From a virus: a DNA stretch of 22,501 bases. The stretch is taken from IMG/VR virus record IMGVR_UViG_3300017751_007453, positions 1 through 22,501 of that record, one strand, 5' to 3'. The notes beneath the pieces are model-generated. The model was not told where the DNA came from, did not search any database, and saw nothing but the letters and a program-made list of their open reading frames with translations. The number at the start of each line of letters is the position of its first letter. Position 1 is the stretch's first letter. This document shows, one piece after another, positions 6,058 through 13,091 of the stretch. The position numbers were made by a program, and so were the translations under genes.

Positions 6058-6623
6058 GATTTATAATGTGGGTTTTTTGTAATAGCTTGACCTACATCAA
6101 CTCTATACTCTTCTATTACTTCTAATCCAAATTGTTTAATTACTCTTTGAGTATCGTGCCCATGAGCTCTATGGAAATAATCATCAAAAGCTATATATTT
6201 TGGGTTCATTCTTAATACGTTTTCTGTGTCTCTTAATATACCTTGATATGTGTGATCACCGTCTATAAAAATTAGATCATATTGATCTACCATCCCAGCC
6301 ATACCTACAAAATCTTCAGTTAATACACTATGGTCTAAATGAGAATATTTGAACCTATCCCCAAAAATACCATTAATATATTCTAATGATTTAGATACTG
6401 TTTCTTTACTTCTTAAGTCTATACTATGTAATTTACACTCATCAGGAGTATTAAATAACCACATAAGAGCACTAACCCCTCTATTAAATCCTAACTCTAA
6501 AATAGAAGATGGTTTTGCTATTTGTACCATTTTTGTAAAATTTTCAAAATGCCCATAATGCATTTCCCCCACTGTTTGGGGTGATAAATTACTTACATGA
6601 GTTTCAAATTGTTCTTTTGTCAT
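6054..6623 (-). CDS. SAM-dependent methyltransferase (Methyltransf_24 type)
   Basis: The protein has 189 residues and a class I Rossmann methyltransferase fold. SAM-binding motif I is ILELGFNRGVSALMW (41-55). HSIDLR (66-71) ends the second strand with the ribose-binding Asp. YDLIFIDGDHTYQGILRD (115-132) is the strongly conserved motif of the Methyltransf_24 group, and YIAFDDYF follows. Enzymes of this group often methylate sugars or glycan ends. Lying between two glycosyltransferases with a four-base overlap on one side and a one-base gap on the other, it probably O- or N-methylates the sugar made here. The substrate is inferred from context. Confidence 0.85.
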   Translation of the reverse strand: MTKEQFETHVSNLSPQTVGEMHYGHFENFTKMVQIAKPSSILELGFNRGVSALMWLFNTPDECKLHSIDLRSKETVSKSLEYINGIFGDRFKYSHLDHSVLTEDFVGMAGMVDQYDLIFIDGDHTYQGILRDTENVLRMNPKYIAFDDYFHRAHGHDTQRVIKQFGLEVIEEYRVDVGQAITKNPHYKS

Positions 6624-6624
6624 T

Positions 6625-7311
6625 TTATTTATTTTTATAATTTATATTTTCCCAATTAATTGTAGGAGATAATAATCCCTGCATACAGTGAGTTGATAAT
6701 CCTGGAATGGGGGTTATTACTAACCTTTGTCGTTGATTATAAAGATCAATAAATTTGTTGTGATCTCCACGAGTAGTTGTATGAATATCGTAATCTAGAT
6801 CAAATAATTGTTTTTTAATAATAAAACTACCACAAGTACTAGGTGATGTTCTCCAGTGGTGTGAGTCAGTTATTATAATTTTAGATACTAAATCATTATA
6901 GGTAGGAAAATATTTATCATTATGATCATATAAAGAAATATAATGTAATAAATCATATTTTTTAAATAATTCATTTATTTTATCTACCCAATCTTTTTCA
7001 TGTAAATAATCATTTTCTAGAAAATAAATTAAATCATTATTACTTATGTTAGTATTTTTAGCTATTTCCCAGGTTTTCCAAAATGATTTTTGATCTTCTT
7101 TTGCTTCTATTTCATGGGTTGTATAGTGATTTTGATAATTATAAATCCAATTATCTTCAATTTTACCATCAAAAACAACATGAAGGTTTACATTTTTATC
7201 CTTAATGGTTTCTAATAAATTTTTGAAACAATTTTCAAAGTTAAACCAAGATGGTCTTCCTCTATAATCAGTACCTTCAATATTATAATGTCTGTAAAAT
7301 ATATGAATCAT
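6625..7311 (-). CDS. Probable divergent glycosyltransferase
   Basis: This 228-residue protein resembles the GT-A fold only loosely. MIHIFYRHYNIEG starts a first strand, LHVVFDGK (43-50) a second, and DLIYFLENDYLHEKDW (93-108) occupies the place of the DXD metal site, with E-N-D instead of D-x-D. Further on are SPSTCGSFIIKK (acceptor-side region) and THCMQGLLSPTINWE near the C-terminus. There is no membrane segment. One-base junctions on both sides tie it to the methyltransferase and the acyltransferase. It could also be a GT-like protein without transferase activity. Confidence 0.6.
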   Translation of the reverse strand: MIHIFYRHYNIEGTDYRGRPSWFNFENCFKNLLETIKDKNVNLHVVFDGKIEDNWIYNYQNHYTTHEIEAKEDQKSFWKTWEIAKNTNISNNDLIYFLENDYLHEKDWVDKINELFKKYDLLHYISLYDHNDKYFPTYNDLVSKIIITDSHHWRTSPSTCGSFIIKKQLFDLDYDIHTTTRGDHNKFIDLYNQRQRLVITPIPGLSTHCMQGLLSPTINWENINYKNK

Positions 7312-7889
7312 TAATTTATTTTTTTAGTAGGAACACCTACATAAGTACCACTTTTAGTAATATGTTTTACCACTGCAGCATTTGAACCTATAATAACTCT
7401 GCTACAAACTATCATTTTTTCTTTAATAGACGAGTTAGTACCCATATAAACACAATCTTCTATAGTAACATTACCTGATACTATAGCTCCGGGCATTGCA
7501 CTAAAATAATTTCCTATTATAGTATCATGTCCAATTTGGTTACCTCTATTTAATAAAGTATGTTCACCTAGTTTTATATTAGTAGTTAAAATAGTATTCA
7601 TTCCTATAAAACTACCAACTCCAATCGTTATATCATCACCTATAACTTGAGCCGTTGGGTGGATAAAAGAAAAATATTTAGTATTAGAGGGTAATTGATT
7701 TACAATTTCTTCCCTATCTTTACTATTAGCAACTGCTATCATTATACTCTCCTCTTCTGGATTGAAATTTGAGATAGGTTGTGCAACATCATTTACATAT
7801 TGATTATCAACATAAAATGTTACTGGTTTCCCAATTTGGGCTGCTACTTCTCTAGCATGTCCTCCATATCCAAATATTGCTAATTTCAT
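7311..7889 (-). CDS. NeuD/PglD-type sugar O- or N-acyltransferase
   Basis: This 192-residue enzyme belongs to the left-handed beta-helix acyltransferases that move an acetyl group from acetyl-CoA to an (amino)sugar. The N-terminal nucleotide-sugar-binding region starts MKLAIFGYGGHAREVA (1-16, with the GYGGHA signature). After SFIHPTAQVIGDD (74-86) come hexapeptide repeats (TIGVGSFIG, KLGEHTLL, TIIGNYFSAMPGAIVSGNVT, VYMGTNSSI) to about 172, with the likely catalytic His121 in QIGHD and a final YVGVPTKK. In PglD the partner aminotransferase supplies the amine to be acetylated. The neighbouring DegT-type gene, overlapping by four bases, fits that pairing. Confidence 0.88.
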   Translation of the reverse strand: MKLAIFGYGGHAREVAAQIGKPVTFYVDNQYVNDVAQPISNFNPEEESIMIAVANSKDREEIVNQLPSNTKYFSFIHPTAQVIGDDITIGVGSFIGMNTILTTNIKLGEHTLLNRGNQIGHDTIIGNYFSAMPGAIVSGNVTIEDCVYMGTNSSIKEKMIVCSRVIIGSNAAVVKHITKSGTYVGVPTKKIN

Positions 7890-8530
7890 TGGTTATATAT
7901 TTTAAATTTTGATAAATCAGGATAAGGTAAAGTTAAATCTTCCTGGTGTTTTTTAGTTCCATCCATATTATAAAACTGCCCCATAAGTAATACACCACGA
8001 GCTGCTAGTTCAGGCATCATGTAAAAATTCCAACCTAACATATTAAATTCATCATCATGGTATGAACATTCATTCCTGCCTGAATATCTAGCTCGTTTAA
8101 ACCAATTATAAGCTTCTTCATTATCAGTTAATATAGCTCCACCTTTACTTAATTTAAAATGTTTATAGGGACCTGTAAATGATACACACATATGTGATTC
8201 AGGTATAAACATATCTGCTGTAAAAGTTAAAGCTGAGTCCCATACATTAGAACCCTCTAACTGGTAAGCTCCGGTTAAAGTTTCCCCGTTAACGGGTTTC
8301 CACTGTATTTTTAACCCAGCATGGATGATTTCACAGGGGACTGATGGGTATGTTCTTGAGGGACAAGTTACTGTTTTATTTTTGATATTATTTTTAATAT
8401 GGTTTTCATAATATAAAGCAAGAAATAAGCCATTGCTCATATTATCTACAGTTACGGCATATTTAGCTCCTGTGTAATCTGCTAATTGTTGTTCAAATAA
8501 TTCTGTAGTTCTATAAATTCCGTGTGCCAT
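7886..8530 (-). CDS. Shortened DegT/DnrJ/EryC1-type PLP aminotransferase
   Basis: The family transfers an amino group from glutamate to a keto-sugar nucleotide. Visible marks are FEQQLADYTGAKYAVTVDN (12-30), a SRTYPSVPCEIIHAG strand region (58-72), VWDSA (96-101, Asp98 near the PLP ring) and SFTGPYKHFKLSKGGAILTD (117-136), in which Lys123 aligns with the PLP-binding lysine. MMPELAARGVLLMGQF (171-186) matches the conserved helix. Length is 214 residues against about 370-400 for the family: the N-terminal 30 or so residues and most of the C-terminal domain are absent. The frame closes normally and is coupled to neighbours, so this looks like a compact form rather than a broken gene. The start overlaps the upstream gene by 49 bases. 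Confidence 0.75.
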   Translation of the reverse strand: MAHGIYRTTELFEQQLADYTGAKYAVTVDNMSNGLFLALYYENHIKNNIKNKTVTCPSRTYPSVPCEIIHAGLKIQWKPVNGETLTGAYQLEGSNVWDSALTFTADMFIPESHMCVSFTGPYKHFKLSKGGAILTDNEEAYNWFKRARYSGRNECSYHDDEFNMLGWNFYMMPELAARGVLLMGQFYNMDGTKKHQEDLTLPYPDLSKFKIYNQ

Positions 8531-9339
8531 CTTGCTTTGTTTAGTGATAAATCCATTATTTGTTTACCATAGTCATGATAATGACAAATACCTTCTATTA
8601 ATATATTTTTATGACTGCTATCTTGTATTCTATATTTATCAATTATTTGTAATAATATATGAAAATTGGTTGGGGGAACCAAATGATGTTTGGAGAGATT
8701 ATTACGAATCACACAATCTTTTAAGAAAAATTCACAAGTCCACCCTTCAATATGTTCCCAAACTCTACCACTATAATTTTCTAAATTTTGGATGAAATTG
8801 TAAGTATCATCAACATACTCTTTATCATAGAGATAATCTATTTTAGTTGTATCTATGAAATAAAAATTTGTTTGTGGATAAAAATATTCACCACTCAAAA
8901 AATTATCACTAGTTGGATACTTATTAAAGGCACCAACACCAACTCCTTCTAAATAATAAAAACTTTTATTTTTAGGTATTTCTAAGTGTAGGGTATATTC
9001 TTCTATAGTAACATCATGTGTTGATTTACAAATCCAATCTATGTTATTTTCTTTGCAATAATCTATAATAGCATTTTCTTGATCCGCAATTCCAAAAGAA
9101 TGTCCTCTATTTTCTTTTAAATCAATTAAAATGCAATCTGGAAAGTATTCCCTCCATAATTTTTCATTTTCTTTTTGAAAATTACCAGAATAATTAGTTA
9201 CTATAATAAGATTTTTGAATTCTAAAAGGATAGAGAAATTATAGTTAATATAAACTTCTAACCTATTTAAATCTTCATAACTACTTATGTAACCTATAGA
9301 ACAATAGTAACTTTTATTTATTAGTTTTTGTAAAATCAT
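8482..9339 (-). CDS. Probable divergent glycosyltransferase
   Basis: The product has 285 residues. The N-terminal half has GT2-like features: LIIVTNYSG (44-52), then DLKENRGHSFGIADQENAII (73-92), which corresponds to the N-x-G-x-(A/G) donor region, and DWICKSTHDVTIEEY (101-115), where the DXD site would be but with T-H-D-V. The C-terminal half (FYFIDTTKIDYLYD, EHIEGWTCEFFLKD) resembles an acceptor-binding region, and HYHDYGKQ is near the end. It overlaps both neighbours (26 and 49 bases), and no other early Met is available. Lack of a clear DXD leaves activity uncertain. Confidence 0.6.
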   Translation of the reverse strand: MILQKLINKSYYCSIGYISSYEDLNRLEVYINYNFSILLEFKNLIIVTNYSGNFQKENEKLWREYFPDCILIDLKENRGHSFGIADQENAIIDYCKENNIDWICKSTHDVTIEEYTLHLEIPKNKSFYYLEGVGVGAFNKYPTSDNFLSGEYFYPQTNFYFIDTTKIDYLYDKEYVDDTYNFIQNLENYSGRVWEHIEGWTCEFFLKDCVIRNNLSKHHLVPPTNFHILLQIIDKYRIQDSSHKNILIEGICHYHDYGKQIMDLSLNKARWHTEFIELQNYLNNN

Positions 9340-10366
9340 CTTTCCAAAAAGAGTATATTCCTTTATCTAATTCATAATTTTCCCAAATAAATCTATCTCT
9401 CATAGGTTGTTTTTTAGCCCAATTCCACATTTTAGCTAATCCTTCTTCTAATGTGGTTTTATATTCAAACCCTAAGATATCAATTGATTTTTGGTATGTA
9501 GGAACAGCATGTTTTACTTCATGTCTACCTTCTAAAAATAAAGTTTTAGGTCTTTTACCTGTATCTTTTTCTATAACATTTTTTAGAGCTTCATTTGCCC
9601 CCGCTATACTAATTTCTTCAATACCTCCTAAATTAATTATTTGCTTTGATGCTTTGGGTTCAATATGAGCATTAAATAAAGGTTCTAAAGAATCATCTAT
9701 ATAACTAAATGCTCTAGTTTGAGAACCATCTCCAAAAATAGATAAAGGTTGATCATGTAAATGTTGGAACATCCAAATACCTAATACATTTCTATACTTA
9801 TCCCAAATATTTTGTTTCATCCCATATACATTATGAGGTCTGATAATGCAATAATCTAATCCATGTTGTTCATTAGCAATTTCAATATCTCTCTCACAAC
9901 CCATTTTAGCAACACCATAAGGATCAATTGGGTTTCTACGCATATCTTCATGGAAAATTCCACCTTCACCATGACCATACACAGCCATTGTAGACGTGAA
10001 TACTAAACGTTTTATATCGTGTTTAATACATTGGGTAACTATACGTGATGTTGCTACTAGATTATTTTGGTAATTATGAGTTCTAATAAAAGGTGATAAA
10101 CCCTCAGCTGCGTAAGCTGCAAAATGATAAACATAATCAATTTTATGAGATTCAAATATATTTTCAATTGGGTGGTTAACTAAATCCATTTGCCAAAAAT
10201 TAACTTCTGGATTAATATTTTCTTCAAATCCCCCACTTAAATCATCAACCCCAATTACCTGGTATTCATCTCCTTTATTCTCAATAATCCAATCAGCTAA
10301 TCTACTTCCTAATAAACCTGCTACTCCTGTTATTAATATTTTCTTTTTATTTTTCACTTTTTTCAT
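9314..10366 (-). CDS. NAD-dependent nucleotide-sugar epimerase/dehydratase (extended SDR)
   Basis: This 350-residue extended SDR enzyme acts on nucleotide sugars, most like UDP-hexose 4-epimerases. Marks are the NAD-binding GVAGLLG (14-20), VDDLSGG (40-46), HFAAYAAEG (81-89), TSTMAVYG (124-131), the catalytic Tyr150-x3-Lys154 in PYGVAK, RPHNVYG, and GDGSQTRAFSYIDD with the substrate-binding Arg. ATG at 10366 is chosen because the 25 codons before it, although open, overlap a better gene (10369-10518) in another frame. Length suits the family. It is one of two such epimerases in the module (the other is 11753-12628); the two differ enough to act at different steps. Confidence 0.85.
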   Translation of the reverse strand: MKKVKNKKKILITGVAGLLGSRLADWIIENKGDEYQVIGVDDLSGGFEENINPEVNFWQMDLVNHPIENIFESHKIDYVYHFAAYAAEGLSPFIRTHNYQNNLVATSRIVTQCIKHDIKRLVFTSTMAVYGHGEGGIFHEDMRRNPIDPYGVAKMGCERDIEIANEQHGLDYCIIRPHNVYGMKQNIWDKYRNVLGIWMFQHLHDQPLSIFGDGSQTRAFSYIDDSLEPLFNAHIEPKASKQIINLGGIEEISIAGANEALKNVIEKDTGKRPKTLFLEGRHEVKHAVPTYQKSIDILGFEYKTTLEEGLAKMWNWAKKQPMRDRFIWENYELDKGIYSFWKDDFTKTNK

Positions 10367-10368
10367 AA

Positions 10369-10518
10369 TTATATTGCTTCTTTTTTTATAATTTTCCAAT
10401 TTAAAGGTTGACGATTTCTTTGATATTGATCCATTGTCCATTCTAACCTATCAGTTGTTAATTCTATTTGATATGATGATCCGTTAGGTAAAGTAATTTC
10501 AATTTTATATTTATTCAT
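10369..10518 (-). CDS. Small hypothetical protein, 49 aa
   Basis: ATG at 10518, TAA at 10371-10369. The product begins MNKYKIEITLPNGSSYQIEL, a likely beta-hairpin, followed by DRLEWTMDQYQRNRQ and WKIIKKEAI. It overlaps the cytidylyltransferase-like gene's end by eight bases and stops two bases before the epimerase ATG, so it explains the whole interval. It may be a small helper of the module, but no family was recognised. Confidence 0.7.
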   Translation of the reverse strand: MNKYKIEITLPNGSSYQIELTTDRLEWTMDQYQRNRQPLNWKIIKKEAI

Positions 10519-10984
10519 CCATTTTTAATTTACGTTCAAAATATTTAGCTGCATCAATTACTTCGGGATTTTGTTTAATAGTTTGCATTGTAATCATATC
10601 CTTCATTTTAGTGGTTGACCAACCATGTGCTCTAGTTGTATAAACTACTTTAGGAGGTAAATCATCACCTGTAAATGATTTACCAATATAATCTTCACCT
10701 AATATTCTAATATCAGGTTTAAAAAAATCTATTAATTCATATAATTCATCTTCAGTTTGATATACATAAACTTCATCAATGTATTTTATAGCCATTAATG
10801 TTCTATATCTTTCATGTATAGGGATTACTGGTTTGTATTTTGAATTCCTATGTAATGAAGGATCCCTTTGTAAAAATACGATAAATTTATCGCAGTGGTG
10901 TTTTGCTGCTTCAAATGTATAAACATAGCCCGGGTGTATTAAATCAAAATTCCCAGCTGTAAATCCTACTATTTCTTTTGCCAT
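10511..10984 (-). CDS. Cytidylyltransferase-family nucleotidyltransferase (TagD / HldE-C-like)
   Basis: This 157-residue enzyme couples a sugar- or polyol-phosphate to CTP or ATP, giving an activated donor. The nucleotide-binding motif is GNFDLIHPGYVY (11-22), a form of GxFDxxHxGH in which the second His is Tyr. ERYRTLMAIKYIDEVYVY follows, then PDIRILGEDYIGKSF and the C-terminal RAHGWSTTKMKD, equivalent to the R-x-x-G-x-STT motif of TagD and HldE-C. Overall it is closer to glycerol-3-phosphate cytidylyltransferase than to HldE, but both are possible. It lies between two small genes within the glycan module and would supply a donor for its transferases. The H-to-Y change could alter activity. 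Confidence 0.82.
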   Translation of the reverse strand: MAKEIVGFTAGNFDLIHPGYVYTFEAAKHHCDKFIVFLQRDPSLHRNSKYKPVIPIHERYRTLMAIKYIDEVYVYQTEDELYELIDFFKPDIRILGEDYIGKSFTGDDLPPKVVYTTRAHGWSTTKMKDMITMQTIKQNPEVIDAAKYFERKLKMDE

Positions 10985-10985
10985 A

Positions 10986-11126
10986 TTAAATATTTCTATA
11001 ACGTCTTTTATCAGACCATTTTACTTTCTTACTTTTACCTAATAAACTAAGTTTACTAACTTTATCATTAAAATTATTTCTATTATCATTAAGTTGAGTA
11101 TTACCATTATTTTGAGTATCTGCCAT
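10986..11126 (-). CDS. Small Asn-rich basic protein, 46 aa
   Basis: ATG at 11126, TAA at 10988-10986. The N-terminal half is Asn/Asp/Gln-rich (MADTQNNGNTQLNDNRNNFN) and probably disordered; the C-terminal half is basic (KSKKVKWSDKRRYRNI). It occupies the 143-base interval between the GT2 and cytidylyltransferase-like genes with one-base spacers. Nothing was recognised. Confidence 0.6.
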   Translation of the reverse strand: MADTQNNGNTQLNDNRNNFNDKVSKLSLLGKSKKVKWSDKRRYRNI

Positions 11127-11127
11127 T

Positions 11128-11751
11128 TTAAAGGGTATTATAATAATTGTTTTGTTTTACTTGTCTTTCTATATCTTTAGGATGATATAAAGCAAATTCT
11201 TCTGTTTCATGTAAATTAGACCATGTTTCATAACCCTCTAATACTTCATGTACCTTATTTTTCCATTGAATTTTTGGATGGTTTTTATAAATTCTCCATT
11301 GAAAATCAGGCCAATTTACCCAACCTTCTTCATTAATTCTCCAACCCCACTGTCTAACATATTCATCAGTTAAACCAAATACAGTATTAACTCTAGGAAC
11401 TCTAATTACTTCATTTTTAGGATTACTTTCAATAATTTCTGGGAGGTATTCAATTAAAGTTTCATGAGGAATTTCATCAGCATCAATTTGAAATACCCAA
11501 TCACCACTACATAAAGAAGTTAAATAATTTTTCCAATCAGCAAAATGACCTTCAAATTCTTTTTTATGCCAAATAAACTCTCCATTAATAGAATGAGATC
11601 GTAAATATTCTTCAACAGTATTAGTTCCATTTTTTGAATCAAATAATATTACTATTTCATCTTCATATCTTTTATTTTCTAGAAGGAAAGATACTAATCT
11701 TTGGATTTCCACAGCTTCATTACAAACTGTTATGGCATAACTTATATTCAT
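11128..11751 (-). CDS. Family 2 glycosyltransferase
   Basis: This 207-residue GT-A enzyme begins MNISYAITVCNEAVEIQRLV, the standard GT2 opening, with EIVILFDSKNG (32-42). After a GHFADWKNYL helix comes the metal-binding DXD as QIDADEIP (88-95). The Trp-rich region WGWRINEEGWVNWPDFQWRIYKN (about 134-157) and VHEVLEG resemble the WaaE/KdtX-type beta-glycosyltransferases that act on lipopolysaccharide core sugars. That comparison is by motif only. The enzyme is short and has no membrane segment. One-base junctions link it to the epimerase upstream and the 46-residue gene downstream. Confidence 0.85.
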   Translation of the reverse strand: MNISYAITVCNEAVEIQRLVSFLLENKRYEDEIVILFDSKNGTNTVEEYLRSHSINGEFIWHKKEFEGHFADWKNYLTSLCSGDWVFQIDADEIPHETLIEYLPEIIESNPKNEVIRVPRVNTVFGLTDEYVRQWGWRINEEGWVNWPDFQWRIYKNHPKIQWKNKVHEVLEGYETWSNLHETEEFALYHPKDIERQVKQNNYYNTL

Positions 11752-11752
11752 A

Positions 11753-12628
11753 TTATAGTGTTTGTATATAATCTAATAATCTATCTTTAGGTTCCCAACC
11801 TAAAATATCTTGAGTTGTTGTGTCTGTACACAAAGTTTTTCGGTAATTACCTGGTTGGTCATCAATGTATTTAATATTACAACCAAATTTATTTATAAAC
11901 ATTGAAGCTAAATCGTTTATAGAATAATTAACTCCTGTTCCTAACTCCCACGCTTTAATACTTGAAGATGTTTGGAAAAATTCTGGTGCCTTTTGAAATT
12001 GTTGTCTTCCAATCCTCCATAAACCATCTACAATATCATCTACATGAGTGAAATCTCTCCTTTGTTCTCCATTACCTACAATTTCTATAGGTAAATCTTT
12101 ATTAATTTTAGCTCTCCAAATACCAATTACATTACCATTTACTTCATCTAATGCTTCACCAGGACCATAAACATTATAAAATCTACATATTTCAGCATTT
12201 AAACCAAATGATTCTTTATATAAATTAATTACACCTTCTCCTAAATATTTGTACATAGCATAAGGTGAAGTAGCTGGGTTATGGTGTTTAGAAGATGAAC
12301 CAGCATAAACTAATTTAGCATTTATTCTAGAAGTAAATTTACAAACTTCTTCCGTCCCTTTTACATTTACTCTAAATGTTTCTGTTGGGTTTTCAAATGA
12401 GGGTTGTACTCGAGATTGAGCGGCTAAATGAAAAATTAAATCATAATCTTTATGAATTGTATCTATTTCTTCAATATCACCTTCAAAATACTCACAACCT
12501 TTTATCTTAGTTTTACCTGTAGAATAGTCATCTAAAGAGTGTACAATGTGATTATGTTCTTCATTTAATAGTTTTTTTATTAAATTAGAACCAATAAAAC
12601 CAGCTCCTCCTGTAACTAATATTTTCAT
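11753..12628 (-). CDS. NAD-dependent nucleotide-sugar epimerase (GalE-like extended SDR)
   Basis: The product has 291 residues. The N-terminus has GGAGFIG (7-13) for NAD, DDYSTG (33-38), GDIEE for the adenine pocket, HLAAQSRVQPSFENP (67-81), GSSSKHH in place of the usual S-S-A-(A/S)-VYG, and the catalytic Tyr123-x3-Lys127 (PYAMYK). RFYNVYGPGEA, GNGEQRRDFTHVDD and GWEPK mark the substrate half. It probably interconverts hexose nucleotides at C4 or acts as a related dehydratase. It overlaps the upstream zinc-ribbon gene by four bases. It is shorter than GalE (about 338 residues) but complete in motifs. Confidence 0.86.
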   Translation of the reverse strand: MKILVTGGAGFIGSNLIKKLLNEEHNHIVHSLDDYSTGKTKIKGCEYFEGDIEEIDTIHKDYDLIFHLAAQSRVQPSFENPTETFRVNVKGTEEVCKFTSRINAKLVYAGSSSKHHNPATSPYAMYKYLGEGVINLYKESFGLNAEICRFYNVYGPGEALDEVNGNVIGIWRAKINKDLPIEIVGNGEQRRDFTHVDDIVDGLWRIGRQQFQKAPEFFQTSSSIKAWELGTGVNYSINDLASMFINKFGCNIKYIDDQPGNYRKTLCTDTTTQDILGWEPKDRLLDYIQTL

Positions 12629-13089
12629 TTTTCTTCTCCTGTAAATATTCCTATATAGTCTAATGCTTCTATATAATCTTTTTCATCAAATTCTTTAATA
12701 GTATCCATATCCATTCTCCACTCATAAAATTCTCCTTCTTTATGAGGGTTGGGGTATTTTTCTTTTTCTTCTTCTTTAACAGGAACTGCTAAAACTGCAG
12801 CCCATTTCCATTCTAATGAATTTTTACCATTAGCAAATACCATTCCTTTAGTAGGCATATTAACTGTTGAAGGCATCCAAATTTTTCCATCTTCATCCTC
12901 TCCCATTAATTCTTTATAAAGATTAGGGAGAAGTTCCATCTGTTCATCAAAAAATCTAGTATCTTTTTTAAGTAATGAATTAGTTATAAAACCACAACCA
13001 TAACATTGGTAGTTTTTTATTTCATCGTTTACTTCCTGAACATAACAGGCATCAGATCCACATCTATCACATTTAATTAAATTATCCAT
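12625..13089 (-). CDS. Zinc-ribbon hypothetical protein, 154 aa
   Basis: An N-terminal zinc ribbon (Cys7-x2-Cys10 and Cys29-x2-Cys32, CDRCG ... CYGCGF) is followed by a domain of about 110 residues with ELLPNLYKELMGEDEDGKIW, VNMPTKGMVFANG and KWAAVLAVPV, then an acidic tail (EEEKEKYPNPHKEGEFYEWR). I recall similar proteins as unassigned conserved genes in T4-like marine phages; that recollection is unverified. It sits among sugar enzymes by a four-base overlap and a two-base spacer but has no sugar-enzyme motif of its own. Confidence 0.72.
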   Translation of the reverse strand: MDNLIKCDRCGSDACYVQEVNDEIKNYQCYGCGFITNSLLKKDTRFFDEQMELLPNLYKELMGEDEDGKIWMPSTVNMPTKGMVFANGKNSLEWKWAAVLAVPVKEEEKEKYPNPHKEGEFYEWRMDMDTIKEFDEKDYIEALDYIGIFTGEEK

Positions 13090-13091
13090 AA

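Noticed and set aside
7886-8530. DegT-type gene as a frameshifted pseudogene
   Set aside because: I saw no continuation of the missing domain in other frames nearby; neighbours on both sides are tightly coupled genes, so a compact form is more likely.
10367-10441. 25-codon N-terminal extension of the epimerase at 9314-10366
   Set aside because: This stretch is another frame of the 49-residue gene at 10369-10518; the NAD-binding motif starts soon after the ATG at 10366, as expected for the family.
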